Source: Rahnella sp. AA (lineage in GTDB: Bacteria > Pseudomonadota > Gammaproteobacteria > Enterobacterales > Enterobacteriaceae). From it: 64,000 bases of DNA. Both the position numbers and the translations under genes were made by a program. The stretch covers positions 186,001 through 250,000 of the forward strand of contig NZ_PITQ01000007.1 of assembly GCF_002834385.1 (NCBI RefSeq). Direction: 5' to 3'. Shown piece after piece: positions 1 to 10,820 of the stretch. The notes beneath the pieces are model-generated. The model had not been told where the DNA came from. It was given only the letters and a program-made list of their open reading frames with translations, and searched no databases. Within the stretch, counting starts at the first letter, position 1, and every line of letters begins with the position of its first letter.

Positions 1-2
1 AA

Positions 3-284
<282 letters not shown>

Positions 285-308
285 ACGCGAGTGCTGATTG
301 CACAAACA

Positions 309-336
309 AAAAAGCCACCTGTACAGGTGGCTTTTA
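309..336. terminator. Bidirectional terminator between gdhA and the O-antigen operon
   Basis: A near-perfect hairpin (AGCCACCTGTACAGGTGGCT, 313-332) is flanked by an A run on the left and a T run on the right. Read on either strand it gives a stem followed by U residues. It lies between the convergent ends of gdhA and the wbpM-like gene and can serve both. Confidence 0.85.
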
Positions 337-373
337 AAAATATGTCAGCAACAGGGCTGGCAGGATAAGTGAT

Positions 374-2317
374 TTATTCGTGGTGCTGCAGCCTTTTCTG
401 GGCCGGAGATCTGGATGCCCAAACAAGATCACAAATTTCATCTTTAGGGACAAATAATAACGGAAGCTCCATCAGTAATTCACGTATTTTTTCGTGCTGA
501 AAGAGGTGGCACGCATTATCCAGTTCCCGAAGTTTTTGCTCCAGCAATACCCACGGCATATCCAGTTCGGTTGCTTTTAGAATACGCGGATGAGGGGTAT
601 CACTGACATCGCCACCGATAAGCAACTCTTCATAAAGCTTTTCGCCAGGCCTTAATCCCGTCACTTTGATCTCAATATCCCCCTCCGGATGGTCTTTATC
701 ACGAACCGCAAGGCCACTTAGCCGAATCATTCGTTTTGCAAGATCCATAATTTTCACCGGATTTCCCATATCCAGTACAAATACGTCACCACCTTCACCC
801 ATTGCACCAGCCTGAATGACCAGTTGCGCGGCTTCGGGTATCGTCATGAAATACCGGATAATATCCTGATGGGTAACAGTTACCGGGCCTCCACGACGGA
901 TCTGTTCCCTGAATAATGGAACAACAGAACCTGAAGAACCCAGCACATTCCCGAAACGAACCATGCAAAATTTGGTTTCATGGTTTTCTTTTGCCAGAGC
1001 CTGCAAAATTAACTCCGCCAGACGTTTGGATGCACCCATCGTGTTTGTCGGGCGCACTGATTTGTCGGTCGAAATTAAAACAAAAGTACTTACCCTGGCT
1101 TCAAGTGCCGCTTGTGCGCAATACCATGTACCGAATACGTTGTTTCTCACGCCCTCGACAACGTTGTACTCAACCAGAGGGACATGTTTATAGGCCGCAG
1201 CATGGTAAACAGTTTCAACCGCAAACTGTTTCATTATCGTGACTAGTCTGCTTTTACGCTGAACGGATCCCAGCAGAGGGATGATCTCTACCTCGCTTTC
1301 CAGCTCGGTCAGAGCCGAATGGATGGTATAAAGGCCAAATTCGGAGAGCTCAAAAAGAACCAGGCGAGCAGGGCGGCAGGCAATAATTTGACGGCATAAT
1401 TCTGAACCGATTGAGCCGCCAGCCCCTGTTACCATCACGCATTTTCCGCGAATGTCGGCGTTCATCAATTCGTCAAAAGGTTCTACTGGCACTCGCCCAA
1501 GCAGGTCTTCAATTGATACATATCTCAACTCACTGATCGTGGCGAACCCATTAACAAGATCAGACATTCCTGGAATGGACAGAATCTCACACGGGAAAGC
1601 TTCAAGAGATTGCAGGACATCCTGACGCCTTGAGCGGGAAATACTGGGCATTGCCAGCAAAATCTTCTCGGCATGATGCCGGGTCAGCAAATGGGCGATA
1701 TTTGAAGGAGGATGAACCGATGCTCCCTGAAGCTGATAGCCATGAGTTGCAGGGTCATCGTCAACAAAAGCAACAGGGTAAAACTCATTCCCTTGCAGTA
1801 AAGCCATTTGCAATTGACGCCCTGCGGCGCCCGCGCCGTAGATAATGACAGGGGTGCGCACCACGCGGGTAATGTTGAGGAGGGCACGGAAAAAAAGACG
1901 AACGCCCCCTACAAACAGGACCATGAAAGCGAAGTAGATGATCGTTACCGTACGGGGAAGAAAAATGCTGAAGTAAAAAGCGCTCATCACTAAGAAAAGA
2001 GTGGAAGCCCCGGTTCCTAAAGCAATCGTCCAGAGTACGCGGAAACTGACAAAACGTAATACCGCCCGGTAGAGGCCAAGTCGCGCAAAAACAAAAACAC
2101 TAAACAAGCACAACGCCAGCAACAATACCCAATGCTTAATACTGGTGATTGGAAACGCATTATCTAATCTGACCCAGTACCCGCCCCAAAAAGCGAGAGC
2201 AATCATCAGGATGTCTGCTATTACTGAAATGAAGCGCTTGCCAAAACGTGACATGGAACCGAGCAATTCCAATAGATGAAAACACACAAGGGCCGGGACT
2301 GATTTTTTATTCATCAT
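374..2317 (-). CDS. WbpM/FlaA1-like membrane nucleotide-sugar 4,6-dehydratase
   Basis: Large (647 aa) membrane form of the UDP-HexNAc 4,6-dehydratases, as in Pseudomonas WbpM, which turn UDP-GlcNAc into UDP-4-keto-6-deoxy-GlcNAc. Four hydrophobic helices occupy about residues 29-145. A first Rossmann motif (YGAGAAG) sits near 160, and the catalytic NAD-binding domain starts at GAGGSIGSE near 297. The active-site stretch STDKSVRPTNTMGASK near 415-430 has Met where short dehydrogenases have Tyr, as expected for this subfamily. It is the last gene of the operon. Its ATG overlaps the stop of the wbpL-like gene (ATGA), so translation is probably coupled. With the WbpK- and WbpL-like neighbours it should supply the primer sugar. 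The exact sugar product is inferred. Confidence 0.88.
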   Translation of the reverse strand: MMNKKSVPALVCFHLLELLGSMSRFGKRFISVIADILMIALAFWGGYWVRLDNAFPITSIKHWVLLLALCLFSVFVFARLGLYRAVLRFVSFRVLWTIALGTGASTLFLVMSAFYFSIFLPRTVTIIYFAFMVLFVGGVRLFFRALLNITRVVRTPVIIYGAGAAGRQLQMALLQGNEFYPVAFVDDDPATHGYQLQGASVHPPSNIAHLLTRHHAEKILLAMPSISRSRRQDVLQSLEAFPCEILSIPGMSDLVNGFATISELRYVSIEDLLGRVPVEPFDELMNADIRGKCVMVTGAGGSIGSELCRQIIACRPARLVLFELSEFGLYTIHSALTELESEVEIIPLLGSVQRKSRLVTIMKQFAVETVYHAAAYKHVPLVEYNVVEGVRNNVFGTWYCAQAALEARVSTFVLISTDKSVRPTNTMGASKRLAELILQALAKENHETKFCMVRFGNVLGSSGSVVPLFREQIRRGGPVTVTHQDIIRYFMTIPEAAQLVIQAGAMGEGGDVFVLDMGNPVKIMDLAKRMIRLSGLAVRDKDHPEGDIEIKVTGLRPGEKLYEELLIGGDVSDTPHPRILKATELDMPWVLLEQKLRELDNACHLFQHEKIRELLMELPLLFVPKDEICDLVWASRSPAQKRLQHHE

Positions 2318-3318
2318 ATTCTTCCCGCGTTCAATCGCTTAGCCATAACACATAAGGGGGCATATGCTATCACTAATGCCACTATGCCATAGCATCGGCC
2401 GGAGAAGACCAGCCAGGCCATCGGCATGAGCCATATCAAGGTAATGCCGGCTACGCTGGCCGTGACTTTGCCGTGTCCCCAACGCAGCGCTGCCTGCTGA
2501 TAAGCATGAGATCTATGCGCTTCACTCAAACGATTACCTTGCCTCCATCTTGTCAGTAATGTCCAGGTTGCATCGACAACGAAAACGCCCAGCAATATCA
2601 ACCATGCCCATAAGCGTTCAGGATCCTTCATCGCATCAACGAGCATCATAGTGCCCATTGCCAGCCCCAGGAATCCGCTGCATCCGTCGCCCATGAAGAT
2701 TTTAGCCGGAGGGCGATTCCAGAAGAAAAAGCCCAGACATGATGCGGATAATATCAGCGAGATATAGCTGACTGCGGAACTATCTCCTTCAATCCAGTGT
2801 AAAACTGAAATGGCGATGCCAACGATTATCGCTTCACCTGATGCCAGGCCGTCGATCCCATCCATAAAATTGTAGAGGTTGATGAACCATACCAACCCGA
2901 TAGCCAATAAGCCCCAGATCCACCAGGCCGGCGGAATAATCCAGCCCGCCAGAGACAAAGCAGGCACATTACCTATACCCAGCAATACCAGCGCGGCAGA
3001 TAAGAATTGAACGCTCAGCCTGAGGCGGGGAGACAACGAACGATGATCATCTATAAAGCCAACAGCGGCAATCAGTAAAAGAGCCAGCGTTATCCAAAGC
3101 CAGATTGACGAAAAGCCAATAACGGTGCCACAAAACCCCGTGAGAGCAATCAAAAAAGAGATCACGACAGCCATCCCGCCACCCCTTGGGGTGGGAACGC
3201 TATGCGAGCTGCGTGCGTTGGGGATATCCATAACATGGTGACGAATAGCGTACTGACGAAATACTGCGGTCAATAACCAGGATAACAATACACTTATCAA
3301 CAATATAGAAAGGAGCAT
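2314..3318 (-). CDS. WbpL/WecA-family undecaprenyl-phosphate HexNAc-1-phosphate transferase
   Basis: A 334-residue polytopic inner-membrane protein of the MraY/WecA superfamily (about 10-11 hydrophobic segments). It has the cytoplasmic motifs of the family: the N-terminal loop DIPNARSSHSVPTPRGGG, the NLYNFMDGIDGLASGE active-site stretch near 145-160, and a conserved MGDGCSGFLG near 208-218. Such enzymes move sugar-1-phosphate from a UDP-HexNAc to undecaprenyl phosphate and so start O-chain synthesis. Placed between a WbpK-like reductase and a WbpM-like dehydratase, it probably prefers UDP-FucNAc or UDP-QuiNAc, as WbpL does. ABC-type O-antigen clusters often rely on WecA instead, so a dedicated starter is notable. 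The substrate is inferred, the family is clear. Confidence 0.88.
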   Translation of the reverse strand: MLLSILLISVLLSWLLTAVFRQYAIRHHVMDIPNARSSHSVPTPRGGGMAVVISFLIALTGFCGTVIGFSSIWLWITLALLLIAAVGFIDDHRSLSPRLRLSVQFLSAALVLLGIGNVPALSLAGWIIPPAWWIWGLLAIGLVWFINLYNFMDGIDGLASGEAIIVGIAISVLHWIEGDSSAVSYISLILSASCLGFFFWNRPPAKIFMGDGCSGFLGLAMGTMMLVDAMKDPERLWAWLILLGVFVVDATWTLLTRWRQGNRLSEAHRSHAYQQAALRWGHGKVTASVAGITLIWLMPMAWLVFSGRCYGIVALVIAYAPLCVMAKRLNAGRI

Positions 3319-3327
3319 GCGGAAGAA

Positions 3328-4272
3328 TTATCCATTATTAAACATTTTTTTAAGAGCTTCACGAGTCTTAAATGGCGGATGCCATCCCAGCAAGGTATTT
3401 GCTTTGTGGGTATCCAGTTCCAGGGATCCGACCAGACGATCTATTGCATGCCTTTTGCCTGCTATTGACGCAATTCCTTTCAGCAAAGGGATAGGGAATG
3501 GGAATAGCAAAGCAGGTTTACCCTTCGCCTCTGCAATCATTCGGATCAGCTCCGATGTTGATACTGCCGGTGCATCAGCAATCATAAAGACCTCATCTGC
3601 AGCTGCCGGATGAGTTATCACTGTTAAAATGAAATCGCACAGATTGTCCAGGGACAATAAACTACGCCGATTATCTACAGTAGCAAATGGCAACGGAACG
3701 CCAAGTGTAATAATTTTCATGAGTAGTGCGAAATTTGCTTTAACTTCAGGTCCGTAAACCAAGGGCAAACGGAGAATAACGACTTCCATCCCCGTTTTGG
3801 CGGAAATTTCGAGTAAGCCCGATTCAGCTTCGTATTTTGAAAGACCGTAAGGATCCTGCGGAGGTGAGTGAATTTCCTCCCTGAAGGGGTTTCCTTTCGT
3901 TGTTTGTTCGCCATTAACTTTGCATGAACTCAAAAAAACAAAGCGTGAAACCCCGGCCCGCGCAGCCTGTTCTGCCAGAGCTAAGGTTCCCGCCGTATTC
4001 ACTTTTCTAAATTCTGATAATGGGTCTGAAGCGCTATCCTGCATCTGATGCACGCGTGCAGAACAATGGATAACGTAATTAACCCCTTGCAAACCTTCAG
4101 ACCAGTCAGCTATTTCGTCAAGATCAGGGCTTTGCCAGGCTGTCGGATCAGCGCATTTTTGGCGTATTGCCCGGCGAACCTTCATGCCGGCGGCTTCAAT
4201 GCTGCTGGCGACGGCATTCCCTATAAAACCATTTGCGCCGGTCACTAAGACTGATTCTGTGCTCAGGCTCAT
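3328..4272 (-). CDS. WbpK-like NAD-dependent epimerase/4-reductase
   Basis: An extended short-chain dehydrogenase of 314 aa. It has the nucleotide-binding TGANGFIG motif at 13-20, a catalytic Ser with YGLSK (Tyr-x3-Lys) near 142-146, and NRRSLLSLDNL near 201-211, which is common in reductases of UDP-4-keto-6-deoxy-HexNAc (WbpK/WbpV group). The expected step is reduction of the WbpM product to UDP-FucNAc or UDP-QuiNAc. The gene follows a GT4 gene with an ATGA overlap and precedes the wbpL-like gene by 9 bases. It could instead be a UDP-hexose 4-epimerase. The triad of neighbours supports the reductase role. Confidence 0.8.
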   Translation of the reverse strand: MSLSTESVLVTGANGFIGNAVASSIEAAGMKVRRAIRQKCADPTAWQSPDLDEIADWSEGLQGVNYVIHCSARVHQMQDSASDPLSEFRKVNTAGTLALAEQAARAGVSRFVFLSSCKVNGEQTTKGNPFREEIHSPPQDPYGLSKYEAESGLLEISAKTGMEVVILRLPLVYGPEVKANFALLMKIITLGVPLPFATVDNRRSLLSLDNLCDFILTVITHPAAADEVFMIADAPAVSTSELIRMIAEAKGKPALLFPFPIPLLKGIASIAGKRHAIDRLVGSLELDTHKANTLLGWHPPFKTREALKKMFNNG

Positions 4273-5393
4273 TTCGGTTGATGCTCCGCTATCACTTTTT
4301 GATAAAGCGACATGTAACTTTCAACCATGCGATCTGCTGTGAACATTTGGTCAAAGCGGCTTTTTGCATTTTCTCCCATTTGCAAAGCTTTAGCAGGATC
4401 TGTCCAGAGGCTAACAAGTGCCGCGCGCAGAGAGACAGGATCGGTAGGTTTAACCACGAGTCCGGTTTGTTCATGCAGGTTGATGAACGTTGTGCCAGTC
4501 CCTATTTCACAGGAAATCATGGGTTTTCCATACATCGCGGCCTCAAGGAGAGTCATGCCAAAAGCTTCTGAACGAAGATGCGACGGAAAGACCACTGAAT
4601 AGCAAAGTTCAAGCAATGCGCACTTATCTTCGTCAGATACAGCGCCCACGAAATGTATGTTTTTTAATTTTAAACGCGCAGCCTGAGCTTTTAATTCCTG
4701 TTCACAAGGCCCTTCACCAATAATGACCAGCGGATAATCCAGCCCGGCAATTGCATCCAGAAGATAGGAGATCCCTTTATAATATCGCAGGAAACCAATG
4801 AATAAGAAGAAACGCCCCTGGAGTAACGCCCGCCATTTATCTGTCACCTCGGCAGGCGCCTCAGGATAAGATGAACCGTCGAGACCAAAAGGAATGACTT
4901 CTACGGGATTTTTTAAGGTATTTAAGACTGGGCTGGTCTGGACATAGTTTGGTGACGATGCAACGACAGCATCAACATCATTTAGAAAGCGTCTCATAAG
5001 GGGCTGATAAAGCCGCAGTAAATGCTTCTGCTTCACAATATCAGAATGATACGTCACCACGGCAGGCTTATCAGGCCGCACGATAAAATGCACCAAATCC
5101 ATATAAGGCCAGGGAAAGTGGTAATGTATTACATCGGCTTTTTCTGCCAAACGACGGAAATCGCGAAACGCGGATAAAGAGAAACCCGTTGAGGCGATGT
5201 ACAGGTCCTGCTTTGATGTATGGACATTATGGTTGCCGATCTTACCATCATGTGATGTCTTCTCGTGAGTGAGTGAAAGTACATCCACCTCAGCACCATT
5301 GCGACATGCCCCTTCAGCCAACTGATAAATAACCTGCTGAACGCCACCAAAAGCAACAGGGTAGTAGGTTTTAAAAAAATGAAGAATACGCAT
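4269..5393 (-). CDS. GT4 glycosyltransferase, WbdC/WbpZ-like
   Basis: A 374-residue cytoplasmic retaining glycosyltransferase. The N terminus (MRILHFFKTYYP...GGVQQVIYQLAEG) is of the type seen in WbdC/WbpZ enzymes, which place the first mannose or D-rhamnose on the lipid-linked primer. The C-terminal GT-B domain has GEGP and the E-x7-E motif EAFGMTLLE near 283-291. I chose the ATG at 5393 because it matches the family start. A GTG at 5438 would add 15 residues, but its AAGGAG sits too close to it. The gene lies between rmd and the primer module, which fits an adaptor transferase. The acceptor and donor are inferred. Confidence 0.8.
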   Translation of the reverse strand: MRILHFFKTYYPVAFGGVQQVIYQLAEGACRNGAEVDVLSLTHEKTSHDGKIGNHNVHTSKQDLYIASTGFSLSAFRDFRRLAEKADVIHYHFPWPYMDLVHFIVRPDKPAVVTYHSDIVKQKHLLRLYQPLMRRFLNDVDAVVASSPNYVQTSPVLNTLKNPVEVIPFGLDGSSYPEAPAEVTDKWRALLQGRFFLFIGFLRYYKGISYLLDAIAGLDYPLVIIGEGPCEQELKAQAARLKLKNIHFVGAVSDEDKCALLELCYSVVFPSHLRSEAFGMTLLEAAMYGKPMISCEIGTGTTFINLHEQTGLVVKPTDPVSLRAALVSLWTDPAKALQMGENAKSRFDQMFTADRMVESYMSLYQKVIAEHQPK

Positions 5394-5566
5394 TAGTAAC
5401 CCATGACCCCTTATGAGATTGAAACAGAAATCCTTCACTCTCCTTCGAAATCAGATTTTTTTATGAATAATCCAGCTGCGTTTTTTCATTAAAGAAAATT
5501 CTTTTTCCGAAGGAATGAGTAAAGCTGTCAGCCTACAGAGATGATAAAAAAATCTGTATGCTGTTT

Positions 5567-6451
5567 TTATGCTGAGTACATCCACCGTAATGTTTCTTCC
5601 AGTGGAATGGGTTTCCAGGCGGGAATGACTGAGGACAGGCGCTCAGCGCTGCCTGTTAAAATTTTAACTTCATTAGCACGAACAAATGCAGGGTTAACAC
5701 TCAGCTCAATTTGGTATCCAGCCAGGTTTTCCAAAGCTGAAACAACTTCTCTTAGTGAGGTGCCAACGCCGGAGCAAACATTAAAAGTCTCCCCAACCGG
5801 GCGTACTTTTAAGAGATTTGCATAAGCGCTGCACACAGAGCGCACATTGTTAAAATCACGCCACACATCAAGATTGCCTAACTCAATGCGTTTTTCTTTC
5901 CGGCGAAAGTGGGAGACTATCTTAGGAATCAAAAAGTTTTCACTTTGACCCACGCCGGTATAGTTGAACGGGCGTGCAATCACAATGGGCAATTTATCCA
6001 TCCACAACCGCGCCATGTGCTCCATCGCTAATTTGCTTACGGCATAATCGTTAGCGGGGTCTGGCAGGCTATCCTCGGTCAGGATCCCTTCGGTGCGGTT
6101 ACCGTAAATGTTGGCACTGCTGGCGAGCAGAACACAATCAAGATTGTCGGCTACGTCAGACAGGGCTGCCAACAGATTCCGGGTGCCCATGAGATTTACG
6201 CGGTAAAAATCATCCGCATTACCATGTGCAACAAAGGCAATCGCGGCGAGATGTACAACCACATTGGGCCTAATCGCCTTTATTGCCTGCCGGACGGCCT
6301 CAGGATCGCAGAGATCGACTTGACGATCTCCGGCAGCTATTGCTGCCGGGATCTCAAGACCATGTACTTCATAACCGGCGTCGGCCAGTTCCCGGGCCAT
6401 ATATTGGCCAGTGAAACCGTTTAAGCCGGTGATCAGCGCACGTTGTGTCAT
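5567..6451 (-). CDS. rmd: GDP-6-deoxy-D-mannose reductase (GDP-D-rhamnose synthesis)
   Basis: A 294-residue extended SDR with TGLNGFTGQYMA at the N terminus and the catalytic pair YAVSK. It resembles Rmd and not the GDP-fucose synthetase Fcl, whose N terminus is GHRGMVGSAI-like. Rmd reduces GDP-4-keto-6-deoxy-D-mannose, the Gmd product, to GDP-D-rhamnose. The ATG at 6451 follows the gmd stop with one base between them, so the two are probably translated together. A longer frame to 6496 would run into gmd and lacks family support. The gmd-rmd pair is the strongest evidence that the polysaccharide contains D-rhamnose. Confidence 0.88.
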   Translation of the reverse strand: MTQRALITGLNGFTGQYMARELADAGYEVHGLEIPAAIAAGDRQVDLCDPEAVRQAIKAIRPNVVVHLAAIAFVAHGNADDFYRVNLMGTRNLLAALSDVADNLDCVLLASSANIYGNRTEGILTEDSLPDPANDYAVSKLAMEHMARLWMDKLPIVIARPFNYTGVGQSENFLIPKIVSHFRRKEKRIELGNLDVWRDFNNVRSVCSAYANLLKVRPVGETFNVCSGVGTSLREVVSALENLAGYQIELSVNPAFVRANEVKILTGSAERLSSVIPAWKPIPLEETLRWMYSA

Positions 6452-6452
6452 A

Positions 6453-7514
<1,062 letters not shown>

Positions 7515-7521
7515 TCAAAAC

Positions 7522-9807
7522 TCAAGAAAAGTTATTTTGAACAAAAATACCTTGCAGCATGCCTTCAAGGCGCTGAGCAAGTCTGGAATAGCGGTGCTGA
7601 TCCCGCCAGCTATCGGCCAAAGTTTGTCTCTCGACAAACGCTGAGCTATTCGTATTGATATCATCAAGCGCCTGACTGATTGTATAAGCTAATGTTGATG
7701 GATTATTGTCCTTAGTTCTCCAAACTGTATCGCCAAATTCATCAAAGATCGGTATATCCGTCACCAGTGTAGGTTTGCCACAAGCAAAACCGTAACGGAC
7801 AGCCGCACTGGCTGATTCCGAGGTTGGGCTATAGGCAAAAATAACAAGATCTGAGCCATTTAGAAGGGCCAGACTTTCTTCATCAGGAAGGAAACGGGTT
7901 TCTAACATAACTTGGTTTTCTAAACCAAGTTCTTTTATCTGAAGTTGAAGTTTTTTAACCAATGCAGATGAAGAATCATGGGGATATTCTGCATTTACCA
8001 TTCTTAAATTGACCGAAATTCCATCTCGTTTAAGCAGGCTAACGGCGTCAACAACTTGTTCCAGCCCTTTATGTGGGAGGCAAAAGCCATATGTTGCAAT
8101 GGTTAGCTGGGCATTTTTAGCAACACTTGGTTCTACACTGCCCTTTGGATCTAAAATCCCCAGAGGGAAGAGGACGAGATTTTCTGTGATCCCCAACGCT
8201 TTCAGGCGATTCATATCTGCACAAGAATGCATTAGCAGACGATCAGCCAGCACCAGTCCTTCACTGTAGTTTGACAATTTTTTATGAGGAGCCTGCGGAG
8301 GATCAAGGGTTGCATGCATATCAATGATGACCATGCGTCCTGCTTCTTTTTGCTCTTTTATAAATTTGTTCAAATGATCATGATGGAAGAAACCGAAATT
8401 AAACTGAATTACTACGACATCTATTTCTTTCGCATCGATGGCAAGAGTCAAATCAGATAAGTTGTCATCATCCCCTGCATCCCAGCAGCGAAGATAATTT
8501 TCAGAAACAGAAGACACCAGATCGTTGGCTCGGGAAGCAAAAATGAATGGTTCCTGTTCAAAACCTGCTGTCAAATGTTCGGAATAGGCAGCAATACCAC
8601 ATTTTGCATTCCATGTGCTTACCCAGGCCACTCTTGCCTTTCTGACTGGTTCAGCGGTGTTTATCTTTTGGTAAAAATCAATTAATCGTTGTGCAACGCC
8701 TTCCCATGTGAATTGCTCCATCAGCAAAGCCCGGCCATTGGACGCCATAGTTCGCCTGACTTCAACAGAAGACTGAAACGCAGATTTCATTGCCTCGCTC
8801 AGGCCGTCAACGTCTACGACAGCCCAGGCTGATGGCAAAAGTTTAAAATGAGTATTAGCTTGCTCAAACCGATAATTCACAAGCCAGGAATTTTGCTCGT
8901 TGCAAAAATCCAACTGTCCCGACCAGCCTGTTGTAATGACAGGTATACCTGAAAGCATTGCTTCCGCTAATGGAACGCCAAAACCTTCTGCACAACTCGG
9001 AGCAACAAGTACATGGCAGTTTTGGTACAGCGCTTTCAGGTCAGGATCATCCAGTTCGTCTTCGATTAAAATAACCTGAGGATAATTTGGGTATTGCTCA
9101 CGCACTTGTGCCAGTTGTTTATGGACTTCATTATGAGGATTTGGGAATGTTTTTATTACTAAACAAACATCGTCATCACGCGTGAATGATTTTCCAAAAG
9201 CTTCCAATAATTCATTAGGTCCTTTTCTTGGGAAAAACGACGAGACATGCAAGAACCGGAAAGAACGAGTTTCCAGTTTATCCAAAGGCGATGACGCGCT
9301 TGGTATTATTCTTTCCCAATGATCTACACCACAACCGGAAACAACGGTTGGGATAGATATTCCGTTATCAATCATTGTCTTCATCACATGCTGTGATAAG
9401 CATGTCAGACCACTCAGGTGCTTGTTAAAATTTTGCACCCATTCCAGAGGAAATGCAGTTTCTTCCCATGCATACGAGTGAAGCAGGTTACATTTGAAAC
9501 CCATATCTTCAACGCGGGGTGGGTAAAGATTTCTGCTGGCCACAGAGACATCAGCATTATCAACGAGCTTAGATCTTGCATTTAGCTCAGCTAAGTCGGA
9601 ATTCGCTTCCAGATATGTGGCGGAAGGCTCAAAATCACCAGGCCCTTCAGTTGAGTGTAGTAAAACATCAACGCCCAGCTTGCTTAATGCGCGTGCAATT
9701 TCGCGATTGAGCAAAGCCAGGCTGTAAGTGCTGTCAAAAGGACCTTCGATTCGCCAAATGATATTGTCACCTGGCAATGAATTATTACGGTCATGATTGT
9801 AAATCAA
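7522..9807 (-). CDS. Two-domain GT4 glycosyltransferase
   Basis: A 761-residue protein with two GT-B glycosyltransferase units. The first (about 20-390) has FFPRKGPNELLEAF and the E-x7-E motif EGFGVPLAE near 280, followed by GWSGQLDFCN. The second (about 395-745) starts RKARVAWVSTWNAKCGIA and has a degenerate motif, ESASAAVRYGFA, without the second Glu. Multi-domain GT4 enzymes of this sort (for example WbdA) polymerise mannans or rhamnans. The start is TTG at 9807 with AAGGG seven bases upstream. It overlaps the stop of the preceding GT gene (TTGA). One or both domains may be active; the linkage made is unknown. Confidence 0.82.
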   Translation of the reverse strand: MIYNHDRNNSLPGDNIIWRIEGPFDSTYSLALLNREIARALSKLGVDVLLHSTEGPGDFEPSATYLEANSDLAELNARSKLVDNADVSVASRNLYPPRVEDMGFKCNLLHSYAWEETAFPLEWVQNFNKHLSGLTCLSQHVMKTMIDNGISIPTVVSGCGVDHWERIIPSASSPLDKLETRSFRFLHVSSFFPRKGPNELLEAFGKSFTRDDDVCLVIKTFPNPHNEVHKQLAQVREQYPNYPQVILIEDELDDPDLKALYQNCHVLVAPSCAEGFGVPLAEAMLSGIPVITTGWSGQLDFCNEQNSWLVNYRFEQANTHFKLLPSAWAVVDVDGLSEAMKSAFQSSVEVRRTMASNGRALLMEQFTWEGVAQRLIDFYQKINTAEPVRKARVAWVSTWNAKCGIAAYSEHLTAGFEQEPFIFASRANDLVSSVSENYLRCWDAGDDDNLSDLTLAIDAKEIDVVVIQFNFGFFHHDHLNKFIKEQKEAGRMVIIDMHATLDPPQAPHKKLSNYSEGLVLADRLLMHSCADMNRLKALGITENLVLFPLGILDPKGSVEPSVAKNAQLTIATYGFCLPHKGLEQVVDAVSLLKRDGISVNLRMVNAEYPHDSSSALVKKLQLQIKELGLENQVMLETRFLPDEESLALLNGSDLVIFAYSPTSESASAAVRYGFACGKPTLVTDIPIFDEFGDTVWRTKDNNPSTLAYTISQALDDINTNSSAFVERQTLADSWRDQHRYSRLAQRLEGMLQGIFVQNNFS

Positions 9808-10820
9808 TTTCTCACCCTTAAATCCGTACCGATTAACCCAGAATAGGTATCAACCAGCTTTTCTACTACAACATCCCAACGATACAGCTCTCTAATACGA
9901 AGAGAAAGGTCGTCATTCTTGCTTCTGGCTAAAGTTTTCTCAATTCCCTCGCTCATTGAAGCAGTATCATAGGGGTTAACGTAATCAGCATAATCTTGAA
10001 AATACTCAGTCGTAGAGCCTAAATCGGTTGTCAGGATTTTTGCTCCCGCAGCACCAGCTTCCAGACTGGCTATGCTTGGCGTTTCACGCAAACTAGGCAT
10101 GGCAAAAAAATCACAGCCAGCTATGGCAGAACGTAAAAGTTCAGAGCCAGGAGGCAAGGGATCAATTAAACGAAATTGCTCTCCACCTTCTTCCTTGCAA
10201 GCATTCAAATACCAAAGCTCTCTGACGCCACCAATGGTAATAAGCTGGAGATCGGGGAAATCTTTAAGGGCCTTTAAAAACGCAAATTGGTTCTTGCGTG
10301 GCTCAACGTTGCCGATATTGAGAATGAAAGGTCCGTTAATATTGTATTTCTTACGAAATAACTCAGGATCTACGGGAGTGAAGAAAGAATCTTGCACGGC
10401 GTTATGTATTACCGCTATTCGGGAAGAGTCAATATGGCATAATCTGACCAACGCTTCTTCTTCAATGACAGAGTTCACAACTATCTTATTTGCTAACCAT
10501 AGTATAGCGTTAACATCATCATAGACCCCGGAGCTCTTCCAGTTTTCTGGTTCAGGCCAAAAGTTAGGGCTTATTAATAATGGTATCCCATGCTTTGCCT
10601 TCATGACATTCAGAAAATCTAAGCTTGAAGGCATACATGAAAAATAATGCATCAGCTGCGTATCATTAAGTTTGGGATGCCATTGATCAAACAATTCTAT
10701 ATTCAGAGATGGCCATTTATTCTGGCCGCGTAAAATAGCTTCCCGATAGAAATGCAACTGCTGTTCGCCACCGCCAGGGACAGCAAAAGCCGATGGATAT
10801 GTATTTAAGCAAATATTCAT
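9804..10820 (-). CDS. GT4 glycosyltransferase (paralog of the gene at 12319-13275)
   Basis: A 338-residue GT-B glycosyltransferase. The N terminus MNICLNTYPSAFAVPGGGEQ carries the Gly-rich acceptor loop, and the C-terminal half has GNVEPRKNQ and the E-x7-E motif ETPSIASLE near 247-255. It resembles the product of 12319-13275 in both regions, so the two look like diverged duplicates. ATGA overlap with the upstream gene suggests coupled translation. It probably adds one residue of the repeat (D-rhamnose or mannose), which is inference from context. Confidence 0.8.
   Translation of the reverse strand: MNICLNTYPSAFAVPGGGEQQLHFYREAILRGQNKWPSLNIELFDQWHPKLNDTQLMHYFSCMPSSLDFLNVMKAKHGIPLLISPNFWPEPENWKSSGVYDDVNAILWLANKIVVNSVIEEEALVRLCHIDSSRIAVIHNAVQDSFFTPVDPELFRKKYNINGPFILNIGNVEPRKNQFAFLKALKDFPDLQLITIGGVRELWYLNACKEEGGEQFRLIDPLPPGSELLRSAIAGCDFFAMPSLRETPSIASLEAGAAGAKILTTDLGSTTEYFQDYADYVNPYDTASMSEGIEKTLARSKNDDLSLRIRELYRWDVVVEKLVDTYSGLIGTDLRVRN

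Noticed and set aside
285-373. Search for a duplicate of the ileX 3' end as an attachment site at the gdhA border.
   Set aside because: No match to the tRNA end was found in this gap, and no integrase gene is present, so an integrative-island reading has no direct support.
5394-5438. GTG start giving 15 extra residues to the GT at 4269-5393.
   Set aside because: The AAGGAG lies only one or two bases from the GTG, and the extra residues do not resemble the family N terminus, which begins at ATG 5393.
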